A stretch of 64,000 bases of DNA from CAYGTO01 sp964352815 (GTDB lineage: Bacteria; Pseudomonadota; Alphaproteobacteria; Rickettsiales; UBA3002), in the NCBI GenBank assembly GCA_964352815.1, contig CAYGTO010000003.1, positions 146,165 to 210,164 of the forward strand, given 5' to 3'. The translations under genes and the position numbers were made by a program. Shown here in pieces: positions 8,403 through 16,487 of the stretch. How positions within the stretch are numbered: the stretch's first letter is position 1; every line of letters begins with the position of its first letter. The notes under the pieces were generated by a model, which had not been told where the DNA came from, did no database searches, and worked only from the letters and a program-made list of their open reading frames with translations.

Positions 8403-9839
8403 TTATGCCTCTGTTTCGTAGTCTTCGACAAGTGCAGCATTGCGATCAATGGCTTCCACCACATCTCGCATCCGACTTCCGTTCGACCCTTTGACCAGTA
8501 CAATATCACGATCCTGTAATTTCGCCACCGCTTTTGGTGCCAAACCCGCGGCGGTTTCATTATAGTCGCCGCGCATACTATCGGGCAGTTCGTCATACAT
8601 GTGCTTCATCATTTGACCCGCCGCAAACACCAAATCGATCTGATTGTTGATCAGTGCAGGCACAAGCGCGAGATGCATCTCTTGCGCCTTATCTCCAAGC
8701 TCCAACATATCGCCTAGCACTGCGACAGTACGCGAACCTTTCTCTTGCATCTTCAGCATATAGAGCTTTTCGAATGCCGCTTCCATTGCCACAGGGCTCG
8801 CATTATAGCTATCATCAATCAGTTTTAAACTGCCGCCCTTCACCTTTAACTTTGCGATCTTCCCGCGGCCATCTGGCTCTTGGAAGTTTGAGAGTGCCAC
8901 GGCTGCTTTTGCAACATCGCCGTTCACTGCATCGACCATGCCTAATACCGCAACGGACATTAGTCCCCAATGCTTCCCAACCGCCGCAAGGCTATAACTC
9001 AAGCGCGTCTCACCAACCACCGCATGCACTTCAGAGATAAGCCCTTCGCCGCGCTCATCGAAATGATATTGCTTCATCTGACATTGCGCTTCCTCCGTTG
9101 ATCCAAAGGAACGGATATCACAAAGCCCTTTTGTTTTAGCATTGGCGTTAACACGGTCATAATGCGGGTTGTCCGCATTAATAAACGCCACGCCTTTATC
9201 GCTCATACCATCAAAGATTTCTGACTTCGCATCCGCAATCCCCTCGACGGAATCGAAGAATTCTATGTGTACTGCATCCACAGTCGTGATCACAGCCACA
9301 TCAGGCTTGACCCACTGACTAAGCTGTGAAATTTCACCCGCATGATTCATACCCATTTCGATCACCGCATAATCGACTTTCTCTGGCATATTCGCGAGCG
9401 TCAGTGGCACGCCCAAATGGTTATTCAAATTGCCTTTTGTCGCGTACACATCACCCAATGCCGACAGGGCGCATGACAACATTTCCTTACACCCTGTTTT
9501 GCCAACACTCCCGGTAATTCCGAGGAACGTTGCATCACTTCTACTGCGCGCATAGACACCCAATTGCTGCAGCGCCACTTCCGTATCATCCACCATGATG
9601 CATTGCTGCGCATCTACCCCCTCAGCAGGCTGCGAAACGATTACGGCAACCGCGCCGCTCTCAATCGCATCTTTAGCATAGTCATGACCATCAAACCGCT
9701 CGCCTTTCAGCGCTACAAACAGGTCTCCTGGCGCCACCGTCCGGCTGTCAATCGACACTCCCGTTGCTTGCCAATCTCCTTCACAGTTCACAGATAATGC
9801 GGCTGCTACATCCTCTGCATTCCATCGCGTTTTAACCAT
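8403..9839 (-). CDS. murF: UDP-MurNAc-tripeptide--D-Ala-D-Ala ligase
   Basis: MurF adds the D-Ala-D-Ala dipeptide made by Ddl. The P-loop reads GITGSVGKTGCKEML: Gly-Cys follow the GKT where many homologues have Thr-Thr, a variation seen in other alphaproteobacterial MurF proteins. IEMGMNHAGEI and DDSYNASPVAMEAA are further family motifs. It has 478 residues and overlaps the murE end by eight bases. Confidence 0.96.
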   Translation of the reverse strand: MVKTRWNAEDVAAALSVNCEGDWQATGVSIDSRTVAPGDLFVALKGERFDGHDYAKDAIESGAVAVIVSQPAEGVDAQQCIMVDDTEVALQQLGVYARSRSDATFLGITGSVGKTGCKEMLSCALSALGDVYATKGNLNNHLGVPLTLANMPEKVDYAVIEMGMNHAGEISQLSQWVKPDVAVITTVDAVHIEFFDSVEGIADAKSEIFDGMSDKGVAFINADNPHYDRVNANAKTKGLCDIRSFGSTEEAQCQMKQYHFDERGEGLISEVHAVVGETRLSYSLAAVGKHWGLMSVAVLGMVDAVNGDVAKAAVALSNFQEPDGRGKIAKLKVKGGSLKLIDDSYNASPVAMEAAFEKLYMLKMQEKGSRTVAVLGDMLELGDKAQEMHLALVPALINNQIDLVFAAGQMMKHMYDELPDSMRGDYNETAAGLAPKAVAKLQDRDIVLVKGSNGSRMRDVVEAIDRNAALVEDYETEA

Positions 9840-11325
9840 GATTCACACACTCCTTGATAATTTCTGCATCGTTAAAATGAGTTCGCTCGCCGTGAACTTC
9901 TTGATAGGTCTCATGCCCTTTACCCGCGACCACTAAAAGATCGCCCGCTTCTAATGCGTGCACTGCTTGGGTGATTGCTTCTTTACGATCACCAATATCC
10001 TGAACGTCAGCTGACCCTTGCACCTGCGCGGCACCTTGCATGATAGCAGCACGAATCAACTCGGGGTCTTCACTACGCGGATTATCGTCGGTAATGGTCA
10101 CCACATCTGCATGCTGCGCCGCAATATTTCCCATCACTTCACGTTTCTCAACATCACGATTACCCCCGCAACCGAACACCACATGCAACCGCTTCTGCGT
10201 GTGATGACGCAGCGACGTCAGGATCGTTTCGAGCGCGTCTGGCGTATGCGCATAATCGACGAAAAGCGATGCGCCTAACGCATGTGTCGCAACCTTCTCA
10301 AGCCGACCAGTCACTCCTTGCAACTGCGCAACGTGCGGCACCATGTCTTCAGCACTGAACCCGGCATGATGGGCAAGCCCAAGCGCCGCGAGCACATTTT
10401 CCATCTGGAACAAGCCAAAGAGCGGAACACTCACCTCATGTCGCTCACCGAAGATATTCAATGTCGCGTCCAGGCCTTCAGCAGTCGCATGCAGCGCTTC
10501 TACACGGAAATCATTCCCTTCTTTCCCATACGTCAACATGTCGAAGCCAGCATCCATACATTGCTGAATCACATAGTCACTCACCTTACTGTCCGCATTG
10601 ATCACGCAGCGTTTTGCAACATAATTCTGATCCAAAAACAAGCGCATCTTAGCTGCTAAGTATGCTTCTTCTGTTTTATGATAATCAAGATGGTCGTGTG
10701 TCAAATTGGTGAAAGCCGTTGCCGTCCATACCACACCATCTAATCGGTGTTGATCGAGCCCATGACTCGATGCTTCAATCGCTACATTATCAATATCATG
10801 CTGCGTGCATTGCTGCAGCATATGATGCAATGAAATAGGGTCTGGTGAGGTGTTCAGCGCAGCAAATTTCTGATCAAACGCAGGGTCACCTGTCTCCACC
10901 CCAATCGTTCCAATTGAAGCAGACTTACGCCCCGCTAACGTGCAGAGCTGACGGTAAAATGACACCACCGAACTCTTCCCGTTCGTCCCTGTTACACCAA
11001 CCATGGTGCGAGGTTGAGGTTTAAAGAACGCTGCCGCGAGACGTGCAATGGCTGCACGATCATTCGCAACCTCAACCACCGGAATCGGCGGAGAGGATAG
11101 TAGCCTACCTTCACGTACTAAGATTGCTGCTGCACCTTTCTCGATGGCTGCATCCACATACTCCACACCATCGCTTTCCGTGCCGCGAATGGCTGCGAAT
11201 AAATTACCTGGCTCCACTTTCCGAGAGTCCAAAGCTAAGCCCGTCAACGTCACATCCTCTACGCATTTCGGCGCAATCATCGTTTCATGCAACAAACGGT
11301 TCAGGGAATGGTTAGCGCGGCTCAT
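9832..11325 (-). CDS. murE: UDP-MurNAc-tripeptide synthetase (meso-diaminopimelate type)
   Basis: MurE adds the third stem residue. The DDNPRSEDP motif is the signature of enzymes that choose meso-diaminopimelate, so this is a Gram-negative type wall. The P-loop is GVTGTNGKSSVVSF, with Ser in place of the usual Thr after GK. The ATG at 11325 is preferred over an upstream in-frame GTG because GAGG sits about six bases before it; this gives 497 residues and a 14-base overlap with the ftsI end. Confidence 0.96.
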   Translation of the reverse strand: MSRANHSLNRLLHETMIAPKCVEDVTLTGLALDSRKVEPGNLFAAIRGTESDGVEYVDAAIEKGAAAILVREGRLLSSPPIPVVEVANDRAAIARLAAAFFKPQPRTMVGVTGTNGKSSVVSFYRQLCTLAGRKSASIGTIGVETGDPAFDQKFAALNTSPDPISLHHMLQQCTQHDIDNVAIEASSHGLDQHRLDGVVWTATAFTNLTHDHLDYHKTEEAYLAAKMRLFLDQNYVAKRCVINADSKVSDYVIQQCMDAGFDMLTYGKEGNDFRVEALHATAEGLDATLNIFGERHEVSVPLFGLFQMENVLAALGLAHHAGFSAEDMVPHVAQLQGVTGRLEKVATHALGASLFVDYAHTPDALETILTSLRHHTQKRLHVVFGCGGNRDVEKREVMGNIAAQHADVVTITDDNPRSEDPELIRAAIMQGAAQVQGSADVQDIGDRKEAITQAVHALEAGDLLVVAGKGHETYQEVHGERTHFNDAEIIKECVNHG

Positions 11326-13144
11326 AATCACCTCGCAACGTGGCCTGAATCAATTGGGCTTGCTGCGGGCGAGTGGCTGGCTGTTTCTCAGTCTGGCGGA
11401 CCATCTGGAACGGCTCTTTTTTCTCGGGTTCAATTTCAATGATCGGCTGCACACCAAGGAGCGGTGCAACGCGTTCGATAATCTTTCCTGCGGTTGGCAC
11501 AGCGGTCCACCCCGCCGTGGCATACCCGAAGGTTTTCTTGGTGCCACGCGGCTCATCGAGCATCGTCACCAACACATATTTCGGTTGATCTGTTGGGAAT
11601 ACCGACACAAATGATGTCACCATATCCTTATGCTGGTAACTTCCATTTTTGAACTTTTCTGCCGTTCCAGTTTTCCCGCCGACGCGATACCCTTTAACAT
11701 TCGCCTTTGACGCGGTACCCTCTTCGACCACCATGCGCAGCATTTTACTGATATTGCGCGATGCTTCTTCACTAATAATCCGCTCACCTTTTACGGAGGC
11801 CTTTTCTGTTTTCTGCAGCGTCAATGACAGCGATTCGCCGCCGCGCACCAACGTACCAATCGCTTTCACCATATGCAGCGGCGACACAGAAATACCATGC
11901 CCATAGGACACCGTCATCATACTAATATCACGCCACTTTTTCGGTGTCATCGGGTTTGCGCGCTCTGGCAATTCAATCGTTACAGGCTCGAACAAGCCGA
12001 GCTTTTTAAGGAAAGATTGCTGCTTCTCCGCGCCGACATCCATCGCAATTTTTACCGTTCCAATGTTCGACGATTGCGCAAAAATATCTGCAACACTATG
12101 CCATCCTTTCATCGGGTGATGGTCATTAATCGTATAGCCCGCCACGCGAATCGGGTCAGAAATATCGTAGCCCTGATAGGGTGTAATCACCTCATGATGC
12201 AGCCCCATCGCGACCGTGAACGTTTTGAAGGTCGAGCCCATCTCATACACACCAAGCGTCGCACGATTGAACATGGCTTGCTCCGATGCGTCCGATGGAC
12301 GGTTCGGATTAAACGATGGCAAGCTCGAAAGCGCGATGACCTCACCGTTATGAATATCGGCAAGTACTGCGGTTGCGCCAATTGCTTTAAACTCTTTCAT
12401 CGCTGCCTGAAGTTCTTCATGCACCACCGTTTGCGCACTTACGTCAATCGATAAGGCAAGCGCTTCATCGGCGTAAGGCGAAGATAAGGTTTCATCGAAA
12501 TATTTTTCCACGCCGGATAGGCCCTGATTATCAATCCCGACATAGCCCAGCACATGCGCCAAGATATCACCGTACGGATAAACACGCTTAGAATCTGGCT
12601 CAAAGAACAGCCCGGCAACCCCGAGTGCATTGACCTTTTCTTGTTCTTCTGGTGTAAGGTGACGTTTGATGTAAGAGAATTTAGACTCGCGCGATAGGCT
12701 ATTTAGCAGCACCTCTTTCGACAGCTCCGGCAAGATACGGTGCAGTTGCGTTATCACCCATTCTTTATCACGGATAAGCTGTGGGTTCGCGACCAATGAA
12801 GCCGTGCGAATATTATCGGCAAGCACATTACCACGGCGATCGACAATCGCATGACGCACTTTCAACTCTTTTTGCTGCGCCGCAATGACCTTCTCAGTCT
12901 CGCCATCACTGCTTAGTAAAAGCTGCGGGTTCGTGACTAACTGCTTGAACGGAATCGCACCCACCGGCATCAGACTGACTTCGAGCACACGAATCGCTAA
13001 CGCCGCATAACTCAGTGCAAACACCATGATCACGCATACGATGCGGATACGCCCTTGATCGATGATACGTTTGGATGTGCTCTCACCATGAATCACATAT
13101 TCTTTCGGGCGCCGACGCGATTCATATGCGTGCTGCCAGCGCAT
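11312..13144 (-). CDS. ftsI: division-specific transpeptidase (penicillin-binding protein 3)
   Basis: FtsI cross-links septal peptidoglycan in the periplasm. It has a short cytoplasmic N-terminus, one membrane anchor (IVCVIMVFALSYAALAIRVL), a dimerisation domain, and a transpeptidase domain with the SxxK active site in MGSTFKTF, the SxN motif in AQSSNIGTV and KTGT in GGKTGTAEKF. It has 610 residues and no PASTA repeats. The start overlaps the ftsL stop (TGATG), indicating coupling. Confidence 0.96.
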   Translation of the reverse strand: MRWQHAYESRRRPKEYVIHGESTSKRIIDQGRIRIVCVIMVFALSYAALAIRVLEVSLMPVGAIPFKQLVTNPQLLLSSDGETEKVIAAQQKELKVRHAIVDRRGNVLADNIRTASLVANPQLIRDKEWVITQLHRILPELSKEVLLNSLSRESKFSYIKRHLTPEEQEKVNALGVAGLFFEPDSKRVYPYGDILAHVLGYVGIDNQGLSGVEKYFDETLSSPYADEALALSIDVSAQTVVHEELQAAMKEFKAIGATAVLADIHNGEVIALSSLPSFNPNRPSDASEQAMFNRATLGVYEMGSTFKTFTVAMGLHHEVITPYQGYDISDPIRVAGYTINDHHPMKGWHSVADIFAQSSNIGTVKIAMDVGAEKQQSFLKKLGLFEPVTIELPERANPMTPKKWRDISMMTVSYGHGISVSPLHMVKAIGTLVRGGESLSLTLQKTEKASVKGERIISEEASRNISKMLRMVVEEGTASKANVKGYRVGGKTGTAEKFKNGSYQHKDMVTSFVSVFPTDQPKYVLVTMLDEPRGTKKTFGYATAGWTAVPTAGKIIERVAPLLGVQPIIEIEPEKKEPFQMVRQTEKQPATRPQQAQLIQATLRGDYEPR

Positions 13145-13464
13145 CAGCGAACTCCCTCATCCGCCTGCGCGACATGCTCACCTTTTTGCTGCAATGGCAG
13201 CACTGAGATTTCTACCACACGCTCTGCATTCATCGGCTTCATGGGAAGCAGTGCATTCGACAAACGCCGCAAACGTGACGGGTGATTAAGCGCTGCCCAC
13301 TCAAGCGTTAACATTGAAAGCGATTCTTTCTCATGGTGCAGCTGATCTTCCAGAGCAAGGTTCGCTTGGCGCAACTCTTCCACCTGATACTTCACCATAT
13401 ACAGACCATAGGCCGCGACGGCGAAGACGATAACCCAGCTCAACATGTTAAATTTCATACTCAT
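13144..13464 (-). CDS. ftsL: cell division protein FtsL
   Basis: This is a 106-residue bitopic protein: a membrane segment at about 5-24 (NMLSWVIVFAVAAYGLYMVK) followed by a coiled-coil stretch (EELRQANLALEDQLHHEKE), the layout of FtsL. The sequence is poorly conserved in this family, so position between rsmH and ftsI carries much of the call. It would bind FtsB and FtsQ in the divisome. Its start overlaps the rsmH stop by four bases. Confidence 0.88.
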   Translation of the reverse strand: MSMKFNMLSWVIVFAVAAYGLYMVKYQVEELRQANLALEDQLHHEKESLSMLTLEWAALNHPSRLRRLSNALLPMKPMNAERVVEISVLPLQQKGEHVAQADEGVR

Positions 13465-14444
13465 GCCGCCACCTCTAATTTACGCGCCGCGCGCAATTTG
13501 GCAGAACGTGCACGCGGGTTTGCGCGTGACTCTTCATCGCTGGCAAGCATCGCTTTCTTATTGATCAGCGCCAATTCCAACACATTCTCATTCGCCGGCA
13601 TATCCGGTAAATGGCGCGACACACCGCCGCCCGTCTGCTCACTATGGTCTTTGAAAAACCGCTTCACGATCCGGTCTTCGAGCGAATGGAACGTCACCAC
13701 CACCAGCCGGCCACCCGGCTTCAGAAGTGACTTTGCCGCTTCGAGCCCGCGCTGCACTTCGCCCAGCTCATCATTCACCGCGATGCGCAACGCCTGAAAT
13801 GTTTTGGTTGCCGGATCGGTTTTCCCGCCCTTATTACCAATCGCTTTGCTGACAATTTCTGAAAGCTGTAGCGTCCGCTCAATCGGCTGCTCATTACGCG
13901 CCGCAACGATTGCCTTTGCAATTCGGCGCGAGGCACGCTCTTCACCATACAGATAAATCAGATCAGCCAGCTCTTTTTCTGGAAGCGTATTAACCAATTC
14001 TGATGCGCTACGCGTCGCCACCGCATCTCCGTTTTCTCCCGCCATGCGCATATCGAGTGGCCCGTCTTTCTGAAAGGAAAAGCCACGTTCCGCCTGATCA
14101 ATCTGCATGGACGAGACCCCGAGATCCATCACCACCCCATCGATGGATTCAATCCCATGCGCGGCCAACAAAGCAACCATATCACTGAAACAGCCAGAAC
14201 AAAAAAGAAAGCGCCCGGGAAAATCCCGGGCAAGCGCTTCGGCAAGCATCACTACATTCGGATCACGATCGATCGCGATCACCGTGCACTGCGCCGCATT
14301 CAGCAGCGCGCGCGTATATCCTCCAGCGCCAAAGGTCGCATCGAGATAGGTCTCATCATCGGCTGGCGCCAATGTTTCCAACACCTCTGGCAACATCACC
14401 GGCACGTGCCCACCGGAATCTGATGTCTGCTCTAGCTCTCTCAC
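13461..14444 (-). CDS. rsmH: 16S rRNA (cytosine-1402-N4)-methyltransferase
   Basis: RsmH (MraW) methylates C1402 in the 16S rRNA decoding site with S-adenosylmethionine. Motifs: HVPVMLPEVLE at the start, DATFGAGGYTRALL (SAM loop), DLGVSSMQID and RGFSFQKDGPLDMRM, and VVTFHSLEDRIVKRFF near the end. It has 327 residues. The start is GTG, with AGGGG about eight bases upstream. Codons for residues around 70-80 (ARDFPGRFLF) form a perfect GC-rich hairpin followed by a T-rich run, described separately as a possible internal terminator. Confidence 0.96.
   Translation of the reverse strand: MRELEQTSDSGGHVPVMLPEVLETLAPADDETYLDATFGAGGYTRALLNAAQCTVIAIDRDPNVVMLAEALARDFPGRFLFCSGCFSDMVALLAAHGIESIDGVVMDLGVSSMQIDQAERGFSFQKDGPLDMRMAGENGDAVATRSASELVNTLPEKELADLIYLYGEERASRRIAKAIVAARNEQPIERTLQLSEIVSKAIGNKGGKTDPATKTFQALRIAVNDELGEVQRGLEAAKSLLKPGGRLVVVTFHSLEDRIVKRFFKDHSEQTGGGVSRHLPDMPANENVLELALINKKAMLASDEESRANPRARSAKLRAARKLEVAA
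14201..14231 (-). terminator. intrinsic-terminator-like hairpin inside rsmH
   Basis: On the minus strand GCCCGGGA and TCCCGGGC pair as an 8-bp stem with a 3-base loop, followed after GC by TTTCTTTTTT. This is the textbook shape of a rho-independent terminator, in the coding direction, near the promoter-proximal end of the dcw operon. It lies inside rsmH codons, so translating ribosomes would mask it; its activity is inferred. Confidence 0.5.
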
Positions 14445-14474
14445 CCGTGTCGCCCCTGGTCATTGACTGACCCG

Positions 14475-14939
14475 TTAGCTGTTATTCGTTTCGCGCCGCG
14501 ACTTCATACTTCCGCGCCGCTCTTTGGCAAGCGCTCTTGCCGCTGCCGCATAGTCTTTAAAGGTCTCTGGCTGCCAAATTTCGAAGGTCTCCCCCTTCCC
14601 TACGAACACGGCCTGAGCCTCAATCTTCATTTCTTCCAGCAATGGTTCGGGCAACATCACACGCCCCTCACCATCAAAGCTTAACTGCACCGACCCGCCC
14701 ATAATCGCGGTGGCAAACGCATCACGCTCTTCTGAAAACGGGTCGAGCGATTCAATCTGCGCATGCAGCTTTTCAATTCGGTCCATCCCGCACGCTTCAA
14801 TGCACGGGTTGACGAAAGACGGATAGACAATGATGCCGCTGAAATGCTGATGCTGAAGCGCACTGCGAAATTGCGCCGGCACCGACACTCGGCCCTTCTT
14901 GTCGATCTTTTTTTCAAATGTGGAGAGGAACAACCCCAT
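14475..14939 (-). CDS. mraZ: transcriptional regulator MraZ
   Basis: MraZ is the DNA-binding first gene of most dcw clusters; in other bacteria it binds direct repeats upstream of itself and controls the operon. The 154-residue protein has two SpoVT-AbrB-type domains, the first beginning FLSTFEKKIDKKGRVSVPAQ. The ATG at 14939 is preferred to the GTG three bases upstream because it gives the standard beginning. The C-terminus has a hydrophilic tail (KERRGSMKSRRETNNS). The promoter and operator lie about 200-280 bases upstream. Confidence 0.95.
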   Translation of the reverse strand: MGLFLSTFEKKIDKKGRVSVPAQFRSALQHQHFSGIIVYPSFVNPCIEACGMDRIEKLHAQIESLDPFSEERDAFATAIMGGSVQLSFDGEGRVMLPEPLLEEMKIEAQAVFVGKGETFEIWQPETFKDYAAAARALAKERRGSMKSRRETNNS

Positions 14940-14990
14940 CACATCCCGCCTTTCATTTGCTTCGAGCGCCAGAATGTTCGCGTTATTCTC

Positions 14991-15073
14991 GTCATCTCGA
15001 ACACTGCAAGCTTTGGCGAAGCAGTGGAGAGATCTTAGATTTCTCGTCGCGCTCCGCGCTCACTCGAAATGAC
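14991..15073. repeat. GTCAT...ATGAC palindromic repeat in the mraZ leader
   Basis: An 83-bp element begins GTCATCTCGA and ends TCGAAATGAC, so the ends are inverted repeats of each other, with inner dyads. It lies between the mraZ promoter and the mraZ start, so it should be part of the 5' untranslated mRNA. Similar elements with GTCAT/ATGAC ends are at 28158-28241, 35346-35431 and 41043-41127. Confidence 0.7.
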
Positions 15074-15156
15074 GATCTATGTTTCGTGAGATTCTGCTTT
15101 GCGCGGCACCCCGCCATTTCCTTCAAAGCCATCCTCTTCTATCCGCGACACCATTC

Positions 15157-15219
15157 TGGTCGTTATTGGTATTATTTGGATATATTTGGGATATTATGGT
15201 TTTTATTTGGGAAAGTCAA
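15157..15219 (-). promoter_or_regulatory. dcw operon promoter with overlapping MraZ-type operator
   Basis: On the minus strand TTGACT (15219-15214) and TAATAT (15196-15191) are separated by exactly 17 bases, a near-consensus sigma70 promoter firing toward mraZ. On the other strand TGG triplets (TGGT, TGGT, TGGA, TGGG, TGGT, TGGG) begin at 15157, 15167, 15177, 15187, 15197 and 15208, a 10-bp period across the -10 and spacer. MraZ of E. coli is reported to bind TGGGN units separated by five bases, the same period. Autoregulation of the cell-wall operon is inferred; the orientation of the boxes relative to the gene needs comparison. Confidence 0.75.
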
Positions 15220-15244
15220 GTTCGAAATTGGGGAAAACAGTGGA

Positions 15245-15269
15245 TTATCAACACACTAGCTGTGGATAA
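15245..15269. promoter_or_regulatory. possible DnaA-box pair upstream of mraZ
   Basis: TGTGGATAA (15261-15269) is an exact DnaA box on the minus strand, and TTATCAACA (15245-15253) is a near match. They lie just upstream of the dcw promoter. There is no cluster large enough to suggest an origin; a transcriptional role is possible but unproven. Confidence 0.3.
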
Positions 15270-15318
15270 GGCTGGGGATGAGGATGTGGAGATTAGGATC
15301 TAGGTATCTGAAGTATAA

Positions 15319-15389
15319 AGGTTTTAGTTTTCAGGTTGTAGGTTACAGCATGGCTATTTCTGAAACCTGCAACCTAACACCTACAACCT
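15319..15389. repeat. 70-bp hairpin of inverted 7-bp repeat arrays
   Basis: The left arm (15319-15348) is built of heptads AGGTTTT, AGTTTTC, AGGTTGT, AGGTTAC; the right arm (15360-15389) of CTGAAAC, CTGCAAC, CTAACAC, CTACAAC. The arms are inverted copies around an 11-base loop. It sits eight bases beyond the 3' end of the RNase P RNA gene. Same size and design as the elements in ampD and glyQ and as the ends of the gene-bearing copy at 48013-48450. Confidence 0.8.
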
Positions 15390-15396
15390 ATCCAAC

Positions 15397-15890
15397 GAAG
15401 AGGGCCGATAAGCCGGGTTCTGTCACTGGCATTGCCAGGGATGGCCATTCATCTAGGCCGCTTGTTGCCAAACGGCTCATGCACCCTACCCGAGATGCTG
15501 GTGCGAAACTCACTTGCGGCGATTACCTTTGCACTACCAAAAGCGTTCGGACACGGCCGCGCGCATCTCCTATTTGGGCTTGCTCCAGACAAGGTTTACC
15601 ATGCCGCCTGTGTTACCAAAGGCGCGGTGGGCTCTTACCCCACCCTTTCACCGTTGCTTTGCATATGCTCCCCGCTTCGGTCGTCTGACCTACGCGATGG
15701 AGCGCCGCTCAGGGCTGGCCTTGCTGCTGCAAGGAATATTGCCCCGAAACTACATACAAAGCAGTCTACTTTCTGTGGCACTGTCTCTCGGATCACTCCG
15801 GGCGGGGGTTACCCGCTGCCTTGTTTCGTGGAGCCCGGACTTTCCTCCCCCTATCGCGAGCGATAGAGAGCGACCATCTGGCCCTCTTCG
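15397..15890 (-). ncRNA. rnpB: RNase P RNA
   Basis: The minus strand contains the universal 5' core GAGGAAAGTCCGGGCTCC and the 3' core ACAGAACCCGGCTTATCGG. The ends pair perfectly: CGAAGAGGGCC at the 5' end with GGCCCTCTTCG at the 3' end (the P1 helix, 11 bp), which sets the coordinates. The RNA is the catalytic subunit that trims the 5' leader of tRNA precursors. At about 494 bases it is longer than the usual bacterial 350-420; extra sequence appears in the middle, perhaps in the P12 region. Several open reading frames cross it and are not genes. Confidence 0.95.
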
Positions 15891-15921
15891 GAGGCTCCTT
15901 ATACACAAAATGAATGAAATA

Positions 15922-16131
15922 TCAATGCTTAACGAACCAGGCTTTGAGCGCATCGATTTCGCCCTGGGTCGGTGTGCGGCTCATATAGTCCGCCCCGCGC
16001 AAAGGAATGTCACCCTTGGCCGTGTGCAGGCAATTCTCTCCGTGGCGCACCGCCTCGTCGACCTCAACCTTATCATTGGCCGACATATAGACAGGATAGC
16101 GCGCCATCATTTGCGATGGTTTCGCCCCCAT
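15922..16131 (-). CDS. small conserved-looking hypothetical protein (69 aa)
   Basis: I cannot assign a family. The ATG at 16131 has GAGG five bases upstream, better than the GTG two codons earlier. The protein is hydrophilic, contains MARYPVYMSANDKVEVDEAV and ends with a helix TQGEIDALKAWFVKH, with no signal peptide or membrane segment. It is upstream of rnpB on the same strand with a 31-base gap. Confidence 0.6.
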   Translation of the reverse strand: MGAKPSQMMARYPVYMSANDKVEVDEAVRHGENCLHTAKGDIPLRGADYMSRTPTQGEIDALKAWFVKH

Positions 16132-16217
16132 AGTCACCTCATCTATTGGAAATCAGCCATTAGGATAGATCAGAAATCTTAGGATTGGGTAAAGTTTCGG
16201 TGGGAATTAAGGGGTAT

Positions 16218-16436
16218 TTATCTCGAAGCTCCATGATATGCCTCATCAACCCTGCGATATAACGTGCTATCTGTAACACGTTCCAAATGCCCGCCTTTTT
16301 CTACGGCATAATAGCCACCGGCATAGCGTATGTGAGTCACAGAGTCTTTTTCTTCTGGATGCATGCGCTGATATTGCCCACTAGAGACCACTCGAATGGT
16401 TTGCGGATCAATGACAGTTTTTGGTTTGTCTAACAT
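16218..16436 (-). CDS. small hypothetical protein (72 aa)
   Basis: A well-placed AGAGGA ribosome site five bases before the ATG supports this small gene. The protein is hydrophilic, with a middle of short beta strands (THIRYAGGYYAVEKGGHLERV). No family recognised. It lies between ampD and the 69-residue protein on the same strand. Confidence 0.6.
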   Translation of the reverse strand: MLDKPKTVIDPQTIRVVSSGQYQRMHPEEKDSVTHIRYAGGYYAVEKGGHLERVTDSTLYRRVDEAYHGASR

Positions 16437-16487
16437 AAGTCCTCTTCGCTAACGAAGGGAGATTAGAAAAAAGAACCGATATGTGTG

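Noticed and set aside
15245..15269. Replication origin near mraZ
   Set aside because: Only one exact DnaA box and one near match, with no unwinding region or dnaA nearby.
15319..15389. Possible CRISPR array
   Set aside because: The 7-bp units are contiguous with no spacers, and the arms are inverted.
15514..16182. 222-residue open frame and others crossing 15278-15953
   Set aside because: They overlie the RNase P RNA gene, whose conserved core and terminal pairing are clear.
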